Positions 8,647 through 18,104 of a stretch of 64,000 nt of DNA are shown one piece after another (position 1 is the stretch's first letter; every line of letters begins with the position of its first letter). The notes beneath the pieces are model-generated. The model searched no databases. It was not told the origin of the DNA and saw nothing but the letters and a program-made list of their open reading frames with translations. Made by a program: the position numbers and the translations under genes. The stretch comes from CAILZL01 sp049840395 (lineage in GTDB: Bacteria; Pseudomonadota; Gammaproteobacteria; Steroidobacterales; Steroidobacteraceae), in assembly GCA_049840395.1 (NCBI GenBank), contig JASGLD010000005.1:1302001-1366000 (forward strand). Direction: 5' to 3'.

Positions 8647-9024
8647 TTTTTTCGACGCCATTCCTGGGCGGCGTCGATAAGCCTTCACTGGCATTCCACT
8701 TCATTGCGTTGCATGCAGCCTTGCATAAACCCATGTCTGACTTGGGGCAGGGGTTGGCAGTTTGTTTGCGTCTATTGATCATGGGTGATCAGTAAGTCGT
8801 TGCCCCGCACGCATGATGGTTTTTCTCGGTCTTGAGAAATTAATAAAAGATCGTCATGGTACTGGTGAACTTTTAAGGGTTTGCCTTACTCTTCTTCTCT
8901 TCGAGGTTTTCTATCACAGCGCTTGTCGGGTTCAAGACAGGGGCTTTGACTGGATCTGCGCCTTCGGCCCATGGTGGGTCGTAAAAGCAACAGCAAACAA
9001 AAATCACCAGCACCCGATTGATCG
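8647..9024. other. Non-coding stretch downstream of tRNA-Glu
   Basis: Apart from the small hairpin at 8653-8676 I see no gene. Open frames here lack a ribosome-binding site and have irregular composition. No copy of the tRNA-Glu 3' end or integrase remnant was found. Confidence 0.5.
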
Positions 9025-9231
9025 ATGGAATCTGAAACTGATTACTACCTGACTCGCTATGTAGCCACACGCAACGAGCATGGAACGCTCAGTCACTATG
9101 TTGAAGAATTGCGGGACATTATCCGCCAGGCAGCTTTGCATGATCGGCTGAGTGGCGTGCAGCGCGATGAGTTGCTGGCCCTGGTCGAAGCCATTGATCG
9201 TGAGCGGCAGAGTTTGGAAGGTGGGGTTTAG
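9025..9231 (+). CDS. Small hypothetical protein (68 aa)
   Basis: I do not recognise this protein. It is acidic and amphipathic: MESETDYYLTRYVATRNEHG, then two predicted helices (around 'SHYVEELRDIIRQAALHD' and 'RDELLALVEAIDRERQSLE'). The composition looks like real coding rather than noise. The start has only a weak ribosome-binding site (GATGG shortly upstream). It stands alone between the tRNA genes and a serine-linker lipoprotein. It could be a non-coding open frame. Confidence 0.4.
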   Translation: MESETDYYLTRYVATRNEHGTLSHYVEELRDIIRQAALHDRLSGVQRDELLALVEAIDRERQSLEGGV

Positions 9232-9957
9232 CCCAGTACTCCTGACTAGGTTTTCAAGCCGATTCTCAGCACCCAATCCAACTTTGCGGTGCGTCAACTC
9301 GTGTGCGCGCTGTCGATGCCAAACATCTTTTGATCGCAAGATGTAGCCCTGCCTGCAGCATTCCAACCAGCCAATCGTCGTCAAACCTTCATCTGCTGCG
9401 TACGCCGTTGCAATGCCTGCAGCAGAGACTGGCCATGCCCGCCTTCGCTGCGGGAGCTACCTTAGCCATTGTCGTGGTAGCGCTTTGGGGTCGCTGTCGG
9501 ATTCCGGTGTTTTGCCGCCGGCAGCGCCCCTGGCGCATTGCTCCGTGTCAGCACTTGTTGCCTGCGTCACAAATAACAACAAATGTCTTAATTAATGGCC
9601 AAGTCTCGTGTTGGCGTTTGTTGCTGACATAATTGGGCGGCTTTCCAATGAGCTAGCAAAATTTTTCCGGATGTGGATAGTGTGCTGTTTCACAAATGGG
9701 CCCATCGCTTCGGCAGCACTGTGTTGCTGATGGTTATGCGGCCGGCTGCAGCGCGGCAAGCGCTGCAAAAGCAGATCGGAATTCACCTGAAAAACCAGGC
9801 ATTAAATGTGAACTGTGCATTCTGTCGCTGTTGGAACACAGTTCAGAGTCGATATCGCAGTACTTAGTATCGTTGCCGCCAAAGAGTTATTCGAAACAAG
9901 AATTTTCGAATGCCTGCGGCGCAATAGATAGATGTGATGTCTGAGTTGGAGAAGTTT
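9232..9957. other. Long intergenic region before the Asp-box lipoprotein gene
   Basis: About 730 bases without a convincing gene. One perfect 8-bp inverted repeat, GAACTGTG (9810-9817) and CACAGTTC (9837-9844), lies about 115 bases before the next start codon. It may be an operator or hairpin. Short frames here have no family signature. The promoter for the next gene must lie here but I cannot place it. Confidence 0.45.
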
Positions 9958-11574
9958 ATGTTGGCGTTGTGGTTGCGAATGGGAGCTGTGCTGACGCTGG
10001 GCGGACTGATGTCAGCCTGTGGCGGCGGCGCCGCTGAAGTCGATTCGCAAGCCACTACTGCCGCTGCGTTGGTGAGCAGCAGTTCGAGTAGTTCGGTGAG
10101 CTTGTCGAGCAGTGCAAGTTCGGCCACCAGCAGCGTGAGCAACTCTTCAGCGACGTCTGCCGCTTCATCCAGTGTTAGCTCGTCTTCGCGCTCTTCGAGC
10201 AATTCGTCGTCGGTAGTTTCGAGCGCGTCATCTTCTGTTTCCTCTTCTGCCTCCTCCAGCAGTGTGGCAAGCAGCACCAGCAGCAGTGCTGGCAGCGGTA
10301 CCTTGAGTCGCATCGGTTTCAAAGCACTGCCCACTTGGTCCGGTGGTCCGGGCAGCGAATGGGTGAATGGTGAAACTCGTCTGGTCAAGGACAACAGCAG
10401 CCAGGGCTCCGGTGAAATCTTCGGTTTCGTCTGGGCCGACTCCGGTTCGAATCTGTACCTGCTGACCAGTGCCGATAACGGCCAGACCTGGACCAACGTG
10501 GGCAGCAAATCATTGACGCCGTATCACTTGGTGGCGTTGACGCAGGACTCCAGCGGCAAGGTGCATGCGATCAGCTGGGCCACCATCAGCGATTCCGGTT
10601 ACTACCTGCGCATGACTCTGAGTTATACCAATGCGCGCATTTCCGGCTTTACGCTGGACACGCCGTCGGGCATCGCTCTGCCAAGCCATGGTCGACTGGG
10701 CAATGAACTGCGCGCCGACATCAAGATGGTGAAGGACTTCAATAACAACGAGACGCTGGTTTATGCCGTCAACATGCCAACGCTCTCCTGCACCTACGTT
10801 TGCGATATCAAGGTATACATGGGCAAGGCCACCAGCTTGACGCCTACCAGTAGTAGTCAGCTGGTCAGTCTGGCGGGCGCTGCCGGCGATACCAAGGTGT
10901 TTGACTCCTGCACGCTGTCGGCTTGTTCGATCTGGGGCTTTTCGACCCACGTGCATACTGCATTGTTTGCCCAGAACGGCATGTCACGCGATCTCTACCT
11001 GTTCCAGGGCCCGATTGACGGCGACTATGGCTTGGCCTATGCCAGCGCCAGCTTCAATACCCTGTATGCCACGCGTCTGCCTAGCAACAGCAGCGGTTGG
11101 ACGGTGGGTGCCACCACCACCATCTCGGCCAATGTTCAAAACAATGTCACGCCGGAATTGATGAGCGTCTCGAGTGGCGGCAACTACGCTTGGGTGATGT
11201 ACGTCGATCCGAAGAATGGCGTGAAATTCGGCCGCTTCGATAGTAATGGCGTGTACGACGAAAGCACGGTGTCCAGCCCGGACACCACCGTGAACCGCAA
11301 TGGTTGGGGTGTGTTCTCGGTCTCTGCCGATGACTCCAAGATCTGGGCAATCTGGGACACCCTGGGGCCGATTACCGGCGGTAGTGCGGCGGCCTATCAA
11401 GGTTATTGGAATGGTTCCACCTGGACCAAGTACAGCGACACCGGCGCCAGCGACTCCATGGGCATGGCGGGCATTGCCGGTTGGACCAATGGCACGGCGG
11501 CCATCCTGTTCAATGGCAATGTTCTGGCTCAGACTTACAGGCAGCCTACTGCGGCGAGTATCTGGTCGCAGTGA
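9958..11574 (+). CDS. Serine-linker lipoprotein with an Asp-box (sialidase-like) domain
   Basis: A 538-residue secreted lipoprotein. The signal ends in a lipobox, LGGLMSAC, at about residues 14-21. A Ser-rich linker of roughly 90 residues follows (about 35-120), then a globular domain. Near residue 170 'SADNGQTWTNVG' is a clean Asp-box (SxDxGxxW), the repeat found in sialidase and exo-glycosidase beta-propellers; other blade-like repeats are less clear. Start ATG 9958 is preceded by GGAGA at five bases; upstream in-frame ATGs would give a poorer signal. A strong terminator follows. It is probably surface-anchored and acts on or binds glycans (inference). Catalytic residues cannot be assigned. 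Confidence 0.7.
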   Translation: MLALWLRMGAVLTLGGLMSACGGGAAEVDSQATTAAALVSSSSSSSVSLSSSASSATSSVSNSSATSAASSSVSSSSRSSSNSSSVVSSASSSVSSSASSSSVASSTSSSAGSGTLSRIGFKALPTWSGGPGSEWVNGETRLVKDNSSQGSGEIFGFVWADSGSNLYLLTSADNGQTWTNVGSKSLTPYHLVALTQDSSGKVHAISWATISDSGYYLRMTLSYTNARISGFTLDTPSGIALPSHGRLGNELRADIKMVKDFNNNETLVYAVNMPTLSCTYVCDIKVYMGKATSLTPTSSSQLVSLAGAAGDTKVFDSCTLSACSIWGFSTHVHTALFAQNGMSRDLYLFQGPIDGDYGLAYASASFNTLYATRLPSNSSGWTVGATTTISANVQNNVTPELMSVSSGGNYAWVMYVDPKNGVKFGRFDSNGVYDESTVSSPDTTVNRNGWGVFSVSADDSKIWAIWDTLGPITGGSAAAYQGYWNGSTWTKYSDTGASDSMGMAGIAGWTNGTAAILFNGNVLAQTYRQPTAASIWSQ

Positions 11575-11601
11575 GTTAAATCCCAATCAAGCTTCTTAAG
11601 C

Positions 11602-11638
11602 AACGCCGCGAGCTGGTTAGCTCGCGGCGTTTTGTTTT
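11602..11638 (+). terminator. Rho-independent terminator
   Basis: A 13-bp perfect stem (11602-11614 with 11619-11631), loop GGTT, followed by TTGTTTT. It ends the Asp-box lipoprotein transcript and may also stop the convergent polymerase gene. Confidence 0.9.
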
Positions 11639-11655
11639 GAGTGGCTCGCTATGAC

Positions 11656-13074
11656 TTAGCGTATGCGGGCAAATGGATTGACCGGCATTCTCGCTGCGGC
11701 GGCAGCCGGTGCTCGACGTGGCGCCGATGCATTCCGGGCATCCAGTTGCAATTGTAAGCAGCGGCTCAGGCACATGGTGGTCAGCGTCACGATGATGAAC
11801 AATACGCCGCGCACATTGAACCACACCGCTTCAGTCAAGTTGGTAATCAACTGATGGAACAACAACACCAGGAACAAAGCCCCCTGCGCACGATCCAGGC
11901 CATACAGGCGCAAGGCCTGGCGCAGGAACAGAATGATGTAGCCAATCAATAGAAATTCGCCCACCCAACCCAGATCATTGAGCACATCGAGATAGCCGTT
12001 ATGTGCCTCGGTGGGATAGAACTCCAGCTTCACCATCATGATATGCGAGGGCGATTCGGGCACATCGCCTATCCAGTAAGCGCCATAGCCGCTGCCCAGT
12101 AATTTGCCGACTAGCGGCCGGGCCGACATGTACTCGTTGAGAATGTCCCAGATATCCGTGCGGCCGGAGAAGGTCAGGTCTTTGCCGGTGATCGAAGTGA
12201 TGGGCGTGAGCAGAAAATCCAGACCCGAAACAATGTGCAGAATGGCCATCGAATACAGCAGGATGATGGAGACGAAGATGCCGACCAGGTAGGGCATGAA
12301 GCGCTTCAGCGATCCCGGCGAGCGCATCAGCATCAACATCAACACCGCAGCGAACACAGTAGAGATGATGGAGGTGGAGCTGCGCGAATTGACCAGGCAA
12401 GTCACTGAGACGCCTATGCCGACCAGCGACAGCATCATCCCGGACTGGCGCGATATCAATGCGTGCATCCATAACAAGGTGGCCAGAGAGGCTAGCGTGC
12501 CCAGCGCATTCTTTTGCGTCGTCATGCCTTTCCAGGCGCCGGCGAGTTCAAACAAGTCCAGCTGTTCGATGCCATATTCCGGCAGGGTCAATGCGAAAAC
12601 AATCGAGCCGATCAGCAACACCGTGAGCACGGGCCGTAGTGCCGACTGGAAGCTGCGCGGATTGAACATCGATGCTGCATAAGCGGCGCAAATCGCCGTG
12701 ATGGCCAGGATGCGAATCATGCGGCGCATGGTCACGCCCGGCTCGATGGACCACAGGTAACTCATGCCGGAGAGAATCACCAGCCCCACCAGGTAACGGT
12801 TGTCGTACAGCACCTTCTTCACGGCTGGCTTGACGCTGTTCATCTTGATGACGCCAATGCCTAGGAAGCACAGCCACAGCAGTTTCGTTAACGTACTGCC
12901 GCTGGCCGGCATGCCGTTCTTGGTGGCTTCATAATCAAGGCCTTCCGGCACCACCATGAATACGATCACGAAGGCGATCACCAGGGACAGCAGCAGCAGC
13001 TTGTCCTTGCCGCGGCTCTGCGGCCGGGGCGCGCTGGCGGCAGGAACGGCAGTGGCGGTACGCAACATTTTCAT
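11656..13074 (-). CDS. O-antigen ligase / EPS polymerase (Wzy/WaaL-like) membrane protein
   Basis: A 472-residue polytopic inner-membrane protein with about 10-12 hydrophobic segments. A large periplasmic loop precedes the C-terminal helices and contains the family-type segment 'SGRTDIWDILNEY', then 'LGSGYGAYW' and 'EAHNGYLDVLNDLGWVG'. The last of these is the H-NxxLxxLxxxG pattern of the Wzy_C/O-antigen ligase family. In an EPS locus such a protein normally polymerises lipid-linked repeat units on the periplasmic side. It lies downstream of the WecG-family transferase gene on the same strand, with a 67-base gap. Polymerase rather than ligase is inferred from context. Confidence 0.82.
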   Translation of the reverse strand: MKMLRTATAVPAASAPRPQSRGKDKLLLLSLVIAFVIVFMVVPEGLDYEATKNGMPASGSTLTKLLWLCFLGIGVIKMNSVKPAVKKVLYDNRYLVGLVILSGMSYLWSIEPGVTMRRMIRILAITAICAAYAASMFNPRSFQSALRPVLTVLLIGSIVFALTLPEYGIEQLDLFELAGAWKGMTTQKNALGTLASLATLLWMHALISRQSGMMLSLVGIGVSVTCLVNSRSSTSIISTVFAAVLMLMLMRSPGSLKRFMPYLVGIFVSIILLYSMAILHIVSGLDFLLTPITSITGKDLTFSGRTDIWDILNEYMSARPLVGKLLGSGYGAYWIGDVPESPSHIMMVKLEFYPTEAHNGYLDVLNDLGWVGEFLLIGYIILFLRQALRLYGLDRAQGALFLVLLFHQLITNLTEAVWFNVRGVLFIIVTLTTMCLSRCLQLQLDARNASAPRRAPAAAAARMPVNPFARIR

Positions 13075-13141
13075 TGAAAGTACCCGATGGATTGGTGCAT
13101 CAATTTATCGGACGCCATCGGCGTTAAAACACGCCCACGCT

Positions 13142-13888
13142 TCATGCGGGACGAGCTGCGGCGCGCGGTCCGACTCTCATCGTACGCAACAGCCAGAAAA
13201 TTCTGGGTCCACGTACCAAGTAGCGATGAGCAAGACGTTTAGGATCTTGGAGTAAACGATACAGCCATTCAAGGCCGGTACGTTGCATCCAACGCGGAGC
13301 GCGGCGCTCTTCGCCCGTCAGAAAATTGATGGACGCGCCGATACACAGCGCCAGGCCTTTGGCCTTGCCGCGCTGTTTCAATTTCTGGGCGAGAATTTCC
13401 TGTTGTGGACAGCCCACGGCCAGAAAGCAGAAACGGAATGGACTGTGTTGTTCGATGAACTGCAGGCAGGTTTCCACCGCTTCCGGGTTTTTGATGAAGC
13501 CCATGGGTGGGTTGTAGTGATGCAATTGTTTCAGTCCCAGCATGGTGCGCAGTCGCTGTGCCTGATCCTCGGTGGCGCCGATCAGCACTAATTCGTCATC
13601 GGCTTTGATGACTTGATTGAACAGGGCAGCGGTCAGATCGCTGCCGGCGCATACGCTCATACGCGGCTGGCCGCCCAGCAGGTAGGACAGAAAGCGGCTG
13701 TCCAGCAGCACATAGCCTGCAGATGCGTAGAGGTCCCGAAAGATAGGATCGTCGTAATAGCGGATCATGTGGTCCGCGTTGGGCGTGACTACATAGTCAT
13801 AGCTGCTCTGGCCAAAGTTGGCGGCCACTGCCACGAAGTCCTGTAGATCATAGTTGTCCAGTTCCAGTTTGACGAGGTCAGTCGGCAT
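13142..13888 (-). CDS. WecG/TagA/CpsF-family glycosyltransferase (GT26)
   Basis: A 248-residue cytoplasmic or peripheral transferase that adds a sugar to a lipid-linked intermediate. Family segments are in order: 'YVVTPNADHMIRYYDDP' (about 33-49), 'LLDSRFLSYLLG', 'LIGATEDQAQRL', 'LAVGCPQQEILAQKL', and the C-terminal 'RAPRWMQRTGLEWLYRLLQD', the hallmark of this family. Length fits GT26 enzymes. It is likely co-transcribed with the downstream polymerase gene. Donor and acceptor sugars cannot be told from the sequence. Confidence 0.9.
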   Translation of the reverse strand: MPTDLVKLELDNYDLQDFVAVAANFGQSSYDYVVTPNADHMIRYYDDPIFRDLYASAGYVLLDSRFLSYLLGGQPRMSVCAGSDLTAALFNQVIKADDELVLIGATEDQAQRLRTMLGLKQLHHYNPPMGFIKNPEAVETCLQFIEQHSPFRFCFLAVGCPQQEILAQKLKQRGKAKGLALCIGASINFLTGEERRAPRWMQRTGLEWLYRLLQDPKRLAHRYLVRGPRIFWLLRTMRVGPRAAARPA

Positions 13889-14266
13889 CTGTCGTTACCA
13901 TGTAGGGAAAGAATGGAATCACAGTTCGGCAGCCAATAAAACGGCTCCACTAGCATACGAAAAGCCGTATGCCCATAGTGCTACTCATTCCGCAATCTGG
14001 GCATTCAAGCAGATTCCGCGCAGTCGCTCCAGGTGCGCCATGCGGCGACGGATCAGTGGTCGCATCGCGTCATGGCGGTCGCTTGATGTGATGCCAGGGT
14101 ACGGATGAGCGCCAGATTCCACTTTTCGCTGGCGTTATGGCACTTTAGTGGACTGGCGGGACCGCACATTTTAATTTCGTCACTTGCCTGCTCATTCTGT
14201 GTAGGGCTGGCCATGTGTAGGACTGGCCTGCGTGCCGTTTCAGAACGCTAAAAAGTTGAGATCTTC
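13889..14266. other. Divergent intergenic region
   Basis: About 380 bases between the divergent GT26 and acyltransferase genes. It must hold both promoters. I see no long hairpin, repeat or convincing small gene. Confidence 0.5.
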
Positions 14267-15385
14267 ATGGCTGAGCGCCCAAGCGGAAAAGTAGAAGAAC
14301 TGGAAAGCATCCGTGGCGTGGCGGCGGTGTTGGTGGTGTTTTTTCACATGCCGGCCTGGAACCCGGCCCTGTATGACATCCACATCATCCGCAACAGCTA
14401 CTACATGGTGGATCTGTTCTTTGTGCTGTCCGGCTTCGTCATGTACATCAACTATGGCGAGCGTCTGCGCACCTTCAGAGATCTGGCCAAGTTTCAGTTG
14501 CTGCGAATAGGGCGACTGTACCCGGTGCACCTGCTATTCCTGTTGGTGGCATTGGGCATGGCGTTGAGCAAGTGGTTGGCGGCGGCTCGCCTGGGCATGA
14601 CCTTGCCGAATGGCGGCGCGTTCAAGGATGCCGGTGTGGCGGCATTTTTCGAGCACCTGTTCCTGGTGCAATCGCTGGGCTTCACGCCTGAAAGTTCTCA
14701 CGCCTACAACACGGCCAGTTGGTCCATCAGTGTTGAGTTCTTCACGTACATAGTCTTCGGTCTGCTCACCCTGATTACGCTGCGCTCATTGCGTCTGTGG
14801 ATTTTCGCGCTGATCACCGTGTTCGCGATGAGTCTGCTGCACTTCTTCCACTACCAGGTCGAAAACTTCTCACCCATTCTGCAATGTCTCGCCGGTTACT
14901 TCCTGGGCTGTCTGACCGCGGTGGTGGGCGAGAAAAAGGCGGCGAGCCTGCCTTCGCTGGTGGGCTTCGCGGTGTTGGTGGCGTTGACTGTGTTTACCTA
15001 TCTGGCCGATGCGCCGGAATTCAACATCGCCATCTTCTTCCTGTCGGCGGCTTTGATTCTGTCGGTGATACTGGGCAAGGAGGGCATCTTCCGCTCCATG
15101 CTGCGTAACAAGGTACTGGTTTTCCTGGGGCTGATCTCCTACTCGGTTTATATGTCCCACTTCTGTGTGCTGTGGGCATTCAACATTTTCATACGCGTGA
15201 TTTTCAAGCGCCCTGAAGCGATGACCTCGGGAGTGAGTTATCCGCAGCTAACGGTATGGGAAGCGAGCCTGGCCAGCCTGCTCGCAGTGGCGGCGACCTT
15301 GATACTAAGCACCATCGTGTTCAAGACCATCGAAGACCCCATGCGACGCAAGAGCCGCGATTGGGTACGCAAGTTGTTCCCCTAG
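14267..15385 (+). CDS. Acyltransferase family 3 (OafA/NodX-type) membrane protein
   Basis: A 372-residue integral membrane acyltransferase, which typically O-acetylates surface or secreted polysaccharides. The N-terminal signature 'LESIRGVAAVLVVFFHMPAW' has the catalytic-type His of the family (R...H). It is followed by 'VDLFFVLSGFVMYINYGERL' and a conserved 'LLRIGRLYPVHL'. About ten hydrophobic segments follow, ending in a Lys/Arg-rich tail. It starts a plus-strand group with the GMC oxidoreductase and SDR genes inside the EPS locus, so EPS acylation is the natural reading (inference). Confidence 0.9.
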   Translation: MAERPSGKVEELESIRGVAAVLVVFFHMPAWNPALYDIHIIRNSYYMVDLFFVLSGFVMYINYGERLRTFRDLAKFQLLRIGRLYPVHLLFLLVALGMALSKWLAAARLGMTLPNGGAFKDAGVAAFFEHLFLVQSLGFTPESSHAYNTASWSISVEFFTYIVFGLLTLITLRSLRLWIFALITVFAMSLLHFFHYQVENFSPILQCLAGYFLGCLTAVVGEKKAASLPSLVGFAVLVALTVFTYLADAPEFNIAIFFLSAALILSVILGKEGIFRSMLRNKVLVFLGLISYSVYMSHFCVLWAFNIFIRVIFKRPEAMTSGVSYPQLTVWEASLASLLAVAATLILSTIVFKTIEDPMRRKSRDWVRKLFP

Positions 15386-15459
15386 TTATTTCCCTGGTGC
15401 AAAGCCTTTGCATGAAAATTCCATCAACACTTTTCTTTAATCATCGGGAACGCTAAATC

Positions 15460-17097
15460 ATGATCATTGATCTTAATGATCTGGAAAAGGGACAGCAGCT
15501 TGCCGCTGACGTATGCATCGTCGGCGCCGGCGCCGCAGGCATCACCCTGGCCATGGAATTGATTGGCAGTGGTCTGGATGTGCTGCTGCTGGAGTCGGGT
15601 GGGCTAGAGGAAGAACCTGCATCGCAGGCTTTGTACGATGGCGAAGTCACCGATACTCGTCTGCATAGTCCGCCCAATACCTATCGTCAGCGCCGTTTCG
15701 GCGGCACGACTACGATTTGGGGCGGTCGCTGTATGCCCTTCGATGCCATCGATTTCGAGGCACGCAACTATGTGCCGCATAGCGGCTGGCCGATCAAGCT
15801 CGATGATCTATCGCCCTACTATCCACGCGCCAATCATCTATGCGAAGCCGGTGAGTTTGCTTACACGGTAGGAGAGGCCTTTCCCACGCCACGCCGGCCG
15901 ATGATCGCCGGTTACGAGAGCGACTATTTTTCTACGGATACCCTGGAGCGCTTCAGCTGTCCGACGAATTTCGGTGCTCGCTACGGCCAACGTCTGCGTC
16001 GTGCCGCCAATGTACGTGTGGTGCTGCACGCCAATGTCACTGCCATCACCAGGAATGAAGCAGGGGGTGCCATCACCGGCATGACGGTTAAATCACTGCA
16101 GGGCGCCAGCCACGCCGTGGTCGCACGTCGCTATGTGCTGGCGATGGGCGGTTTGGAAAATGCCCGTGTCATGTTGGCGAATCGTATTGGCACGGATTAC
16201 GACGTAGTCGGACGCTACTACATGTGTCACTTGGCCGGCACGGTGGGGGCGGTGAAAATCAATCGTTCTCTGTCCGACATCTGGCATGGCTACGATGTGT
16301 CGGATGATGGCGTGTATTGCCGCCGTCGTCTGGCGTTGCGACCGCAGGTTCAACGCGAACAGGGCATCGGTAATTTCGTGGCGCGTCTGCATCATCCGCG
16401 CATCACGCTGCCCGACCATAAAAGCTCGGTGCTGTCGTTGCTGTTTCTTGCCAAGCCTTTCATTCCCTATGAGTATGCCAAGCGCCTGCATGGCGACGAG
16501 GGCACGCGTTTCGTCGATTGGTGCAAGCATGTGCGCAATGTCGCTGTGCGGCCATTCGATGCAGTGGGCTTCGCCTGGCACATGCTGCGCGACCGCAAGC
16601 TGTCGGATCGCAAGTTTCCTTCCATCATCGTGCGGCCGCGTGCGCCGCTTTTCAGTCTGGATTTCCACGCTGAGCAGGAACCGAATCCGGATAGTCGCAT
16701 CAGCCTGGCGGATGGCGTTGATGCCTTGGGAATTCCACAAATCAAAGTGGATTGGCGCTACACACAGGGCGATGTGGTCACCGTGACCAAATCGATCCAG
16801 TTGCTCGCAGACGATCTGCGTCAACGACAGGTAGGCGTGCTTGAGTACGAGCCTGAGAGCCTTGAATTCGAAATGACGCGTTACGGCGCTTATGGCGGTC
16901 ATCACATCGGCACGGCGCGTATGGGCACCGATGTGCGCAGCAGCGTAGTCGATACCGACTGCAAGGTGCATGGCCTGGATAATTTGTACGTGGCGGGGGC
17001 GGCCGTGTTTCCGACTTCCAGTCAAGCCAATCCCACGCTGACGGTGGTGGCCATGTCACTGCGTCTTGCAGCGCATCTGCGCGAGGGATTGCAATGA
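15460..17097 (+). CDS. GMC-family FAD-dependent oxidoreductase
   Basis: A 545-residue flavoprotein. The N-terminal FAD-binding motif 'VCIVGAGAAGITLAMELI' starts near residue 16. 'RFGGTTTIWGGRCMPFD' (about 75-95) is the second GMC signature region. The C-terminus has 'GGHHIGTARMGTD', with the catalytic-type His of GMC enzymes, and 'NLYVAGAAVFPTSSQANPT', the conserved end with Asn-Pro. GMC enzymes oxidise alcohol groups of sugars and other compounds. The stop overlaps the next start by four bases (ATGA), so it is coupled to the SDR gene. The substrate may be a lipid-linked or nucleotide sugar used for the EPS; this is inference. No signal peptide is evident. Confidence 0.88.
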   Translation: MIIDLNDLEKGQQLAADVCIVGAGAAGITLAMELIGSGLDVLLLESGGLEEEPASQALYDGEVTDTRLHSPPNTYRQRRFGGTTTIWGGRCMPFDAIDFEARNYVPHSGWPIKLDDLSPYYPRANHLCEAGEFAYTVGEAFPTPRRPMIAGYESDYFSTDTLERFSCPTNFGARYGQRLRRAANVRVVLHANVTAITRNEAGGAITGMTVKSLQGASHAVVARRYVLAMGGLENARVMLANRIGTDYDVVGRYYMCHLAGTVGAVKINRSLSDIWHGYDVSDDGVYCRRRLALRPQVQREQGIGNFVARLHHPRITLPDHKSSVLSLLFLAKPFIPYEYAKRLHGDEGTRFVDWCKHVRNVAVRPFDAVGFAWHMLRDRKLSDRKFPSIIVRPRAPLFSLDFHAEQEPNPDSRISLADGVDALGIPQIKVDWRYTQGDVVTVTKSIQLLADDLRQRQVGVLEYEPESLEFEMTRYGAYGGHHIGTARMGTDVRSSVVDTDCKVHGLDNLYVAGAAVFPTSSQANPTLTVVAMSLRLAAHLREGLQ

Positions 17098-18053
17098 AGC
17101 GAGTATTGATAGTCGGCGGTGCGGATTTTATCGGTGGTCGCCTTGCCGCGCGTTTATCGCAATCCGCAAGTTTGCGGCCGGCGCTGGCCGACAAAGCATT
17201 CAATGCTTCTGCGGCTGCCAGCGGTGTGGAGCGGCTGAGCTGGGATCTCGCTGATGTCGAAGCGTTGTTCAAGTTGCTCGACAAGGTAGATGTCATCGTC
17301 AACTGCGTGGCGGGCGATGCCAACACCATGCGGCGTGCAGCACAGGCTCTGTTTGCTGCTGCGGCTCGCGCGGGGTTGCCGGTGCTGCAACTCAGCACTC
17401 TGGCTGCCTATGGTTCGGCAGAGGGCGTGATCAATGAAGCTTCACCCTTGCTGGGCGATGTCGATGACTACGCTGCGGCGCGTGCTGAGATCGATCGTAT
17501 GGCCGAAGCCTATGGCGCCACACGCCTGCGGCCCGGCATCATCTATGGACCGGGCAGCATTCGTTGGACGACGCAGGTCGGAAACCTGTTGCTGGCAAAA
17601 CGTTTAGGTGATCTGGGCGCAGCGGGCGATGGTTGTTGCAACTTGATTTTGATCGACGACCTCGTCGAGATCATGGTGCAGGTGCTCGAAACACCGGGCA
17701 TCGCTTCGGGTGCGGTCAATCTATGCAATAGCGAGCGTGTGACCTGGAATGAATTCTTCATTCGTTATGCCAAGGCGTTGGGTGCTGTGCCGGTACGCCG
17801 TATCACTGGCCGAGGCCTGCGCATCGAAACCAAGTTATTGGCGCCACCTATAAAAATCGTCGAGATGTTGCTGGGCGCACAACGCGCGCAACAGTGGCGC
17901 TTGCCTGCGTTGCTTTCGCCTTCTTTGCTGCGGGTATGCAGCCAGGAGATTCACCTGGATAATAGCAAGGCCGAAGGTTTGTTCGGCAGGCAATGGACGC
18001 CGCTTGATATTGGTCTGCGCCGGGCGGCGGATTGGTATCTGAAGACTCGCTAA
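17094..18053 (+). CDS. NAD(P)-dependent epimerase/dehydratase (extended SDR)
   Basis: A 319-residue Rossmann protein with the dinucleotide motif GGADFIGG near residue 8. It has the SDR 'LSTLAAYG' serine region and 'LRPGIIYGPG'. The catalytic YxxxK appears as YAAAR near residues 124-128, so Lys is replaced by Arg; activity may be altered. It starts within the stop codon of the GMC gene (ATGA). Such GMC+SDR pairs suggest a two-step change on one sugar: oxidation of a hydroxyl, then reduction or epimerisation (inference). A terminator follows directly, closing the acyltransferase-GMC-SDR group. Confidence 0.83.
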   Translation: MKRVLIVGGADFIGGRLAARLSQSASLRPALADKAFNASAAASGVERLSWDLADVEALFKLLDKVDVIVNCVAGDANTMRRAAQALFAAAARAGLPVLQLSTLAAYGSAEGVINEASPLLGDVDDYAAARAEIDRMAEAYGATRLRPGIIYGPGSIRWTTQVGNLLLAKRLGDLGAAGDGCCNLILIDDLVEIMVQVLETPGIASGAVNLCNSERVTWNEFFIRYAKALGAVPVRRITGRGLRIETKLLAPPIKIVEMLLGAQRAQQWRLPALLSPSLLRVCSQEIHLDNSKAEGLFGRQWTPLDIGLRRAADWYLKTR

Positions 18054-18056
18054 CCG

Positions 18057-18083
18057 AGGCGGATAGCCATCCGCCTTTGGTTT
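18057..18083 (+). terminator. Rho-independent terminator after the SDR gene
   Basis: An 8-bp stem AGGCGGAT (18057-18064) with ATCCGCCT (18069-18076), loop AGCC, then TTGGTTTTT. It begins three bases after the SDR stop codon. Confidence 0.8.
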
Positions 18084-18104
18084 TTATCGGTCTTTACCGC
18101 TCTG

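Noticed and set aside
8813..9052. A 79-codon open frame after tRNA-Glu
   Set aside because: Irregular composition, no ribosome-binding site and no similarity to a known family; it also overlaps the better small ORF at 9025.
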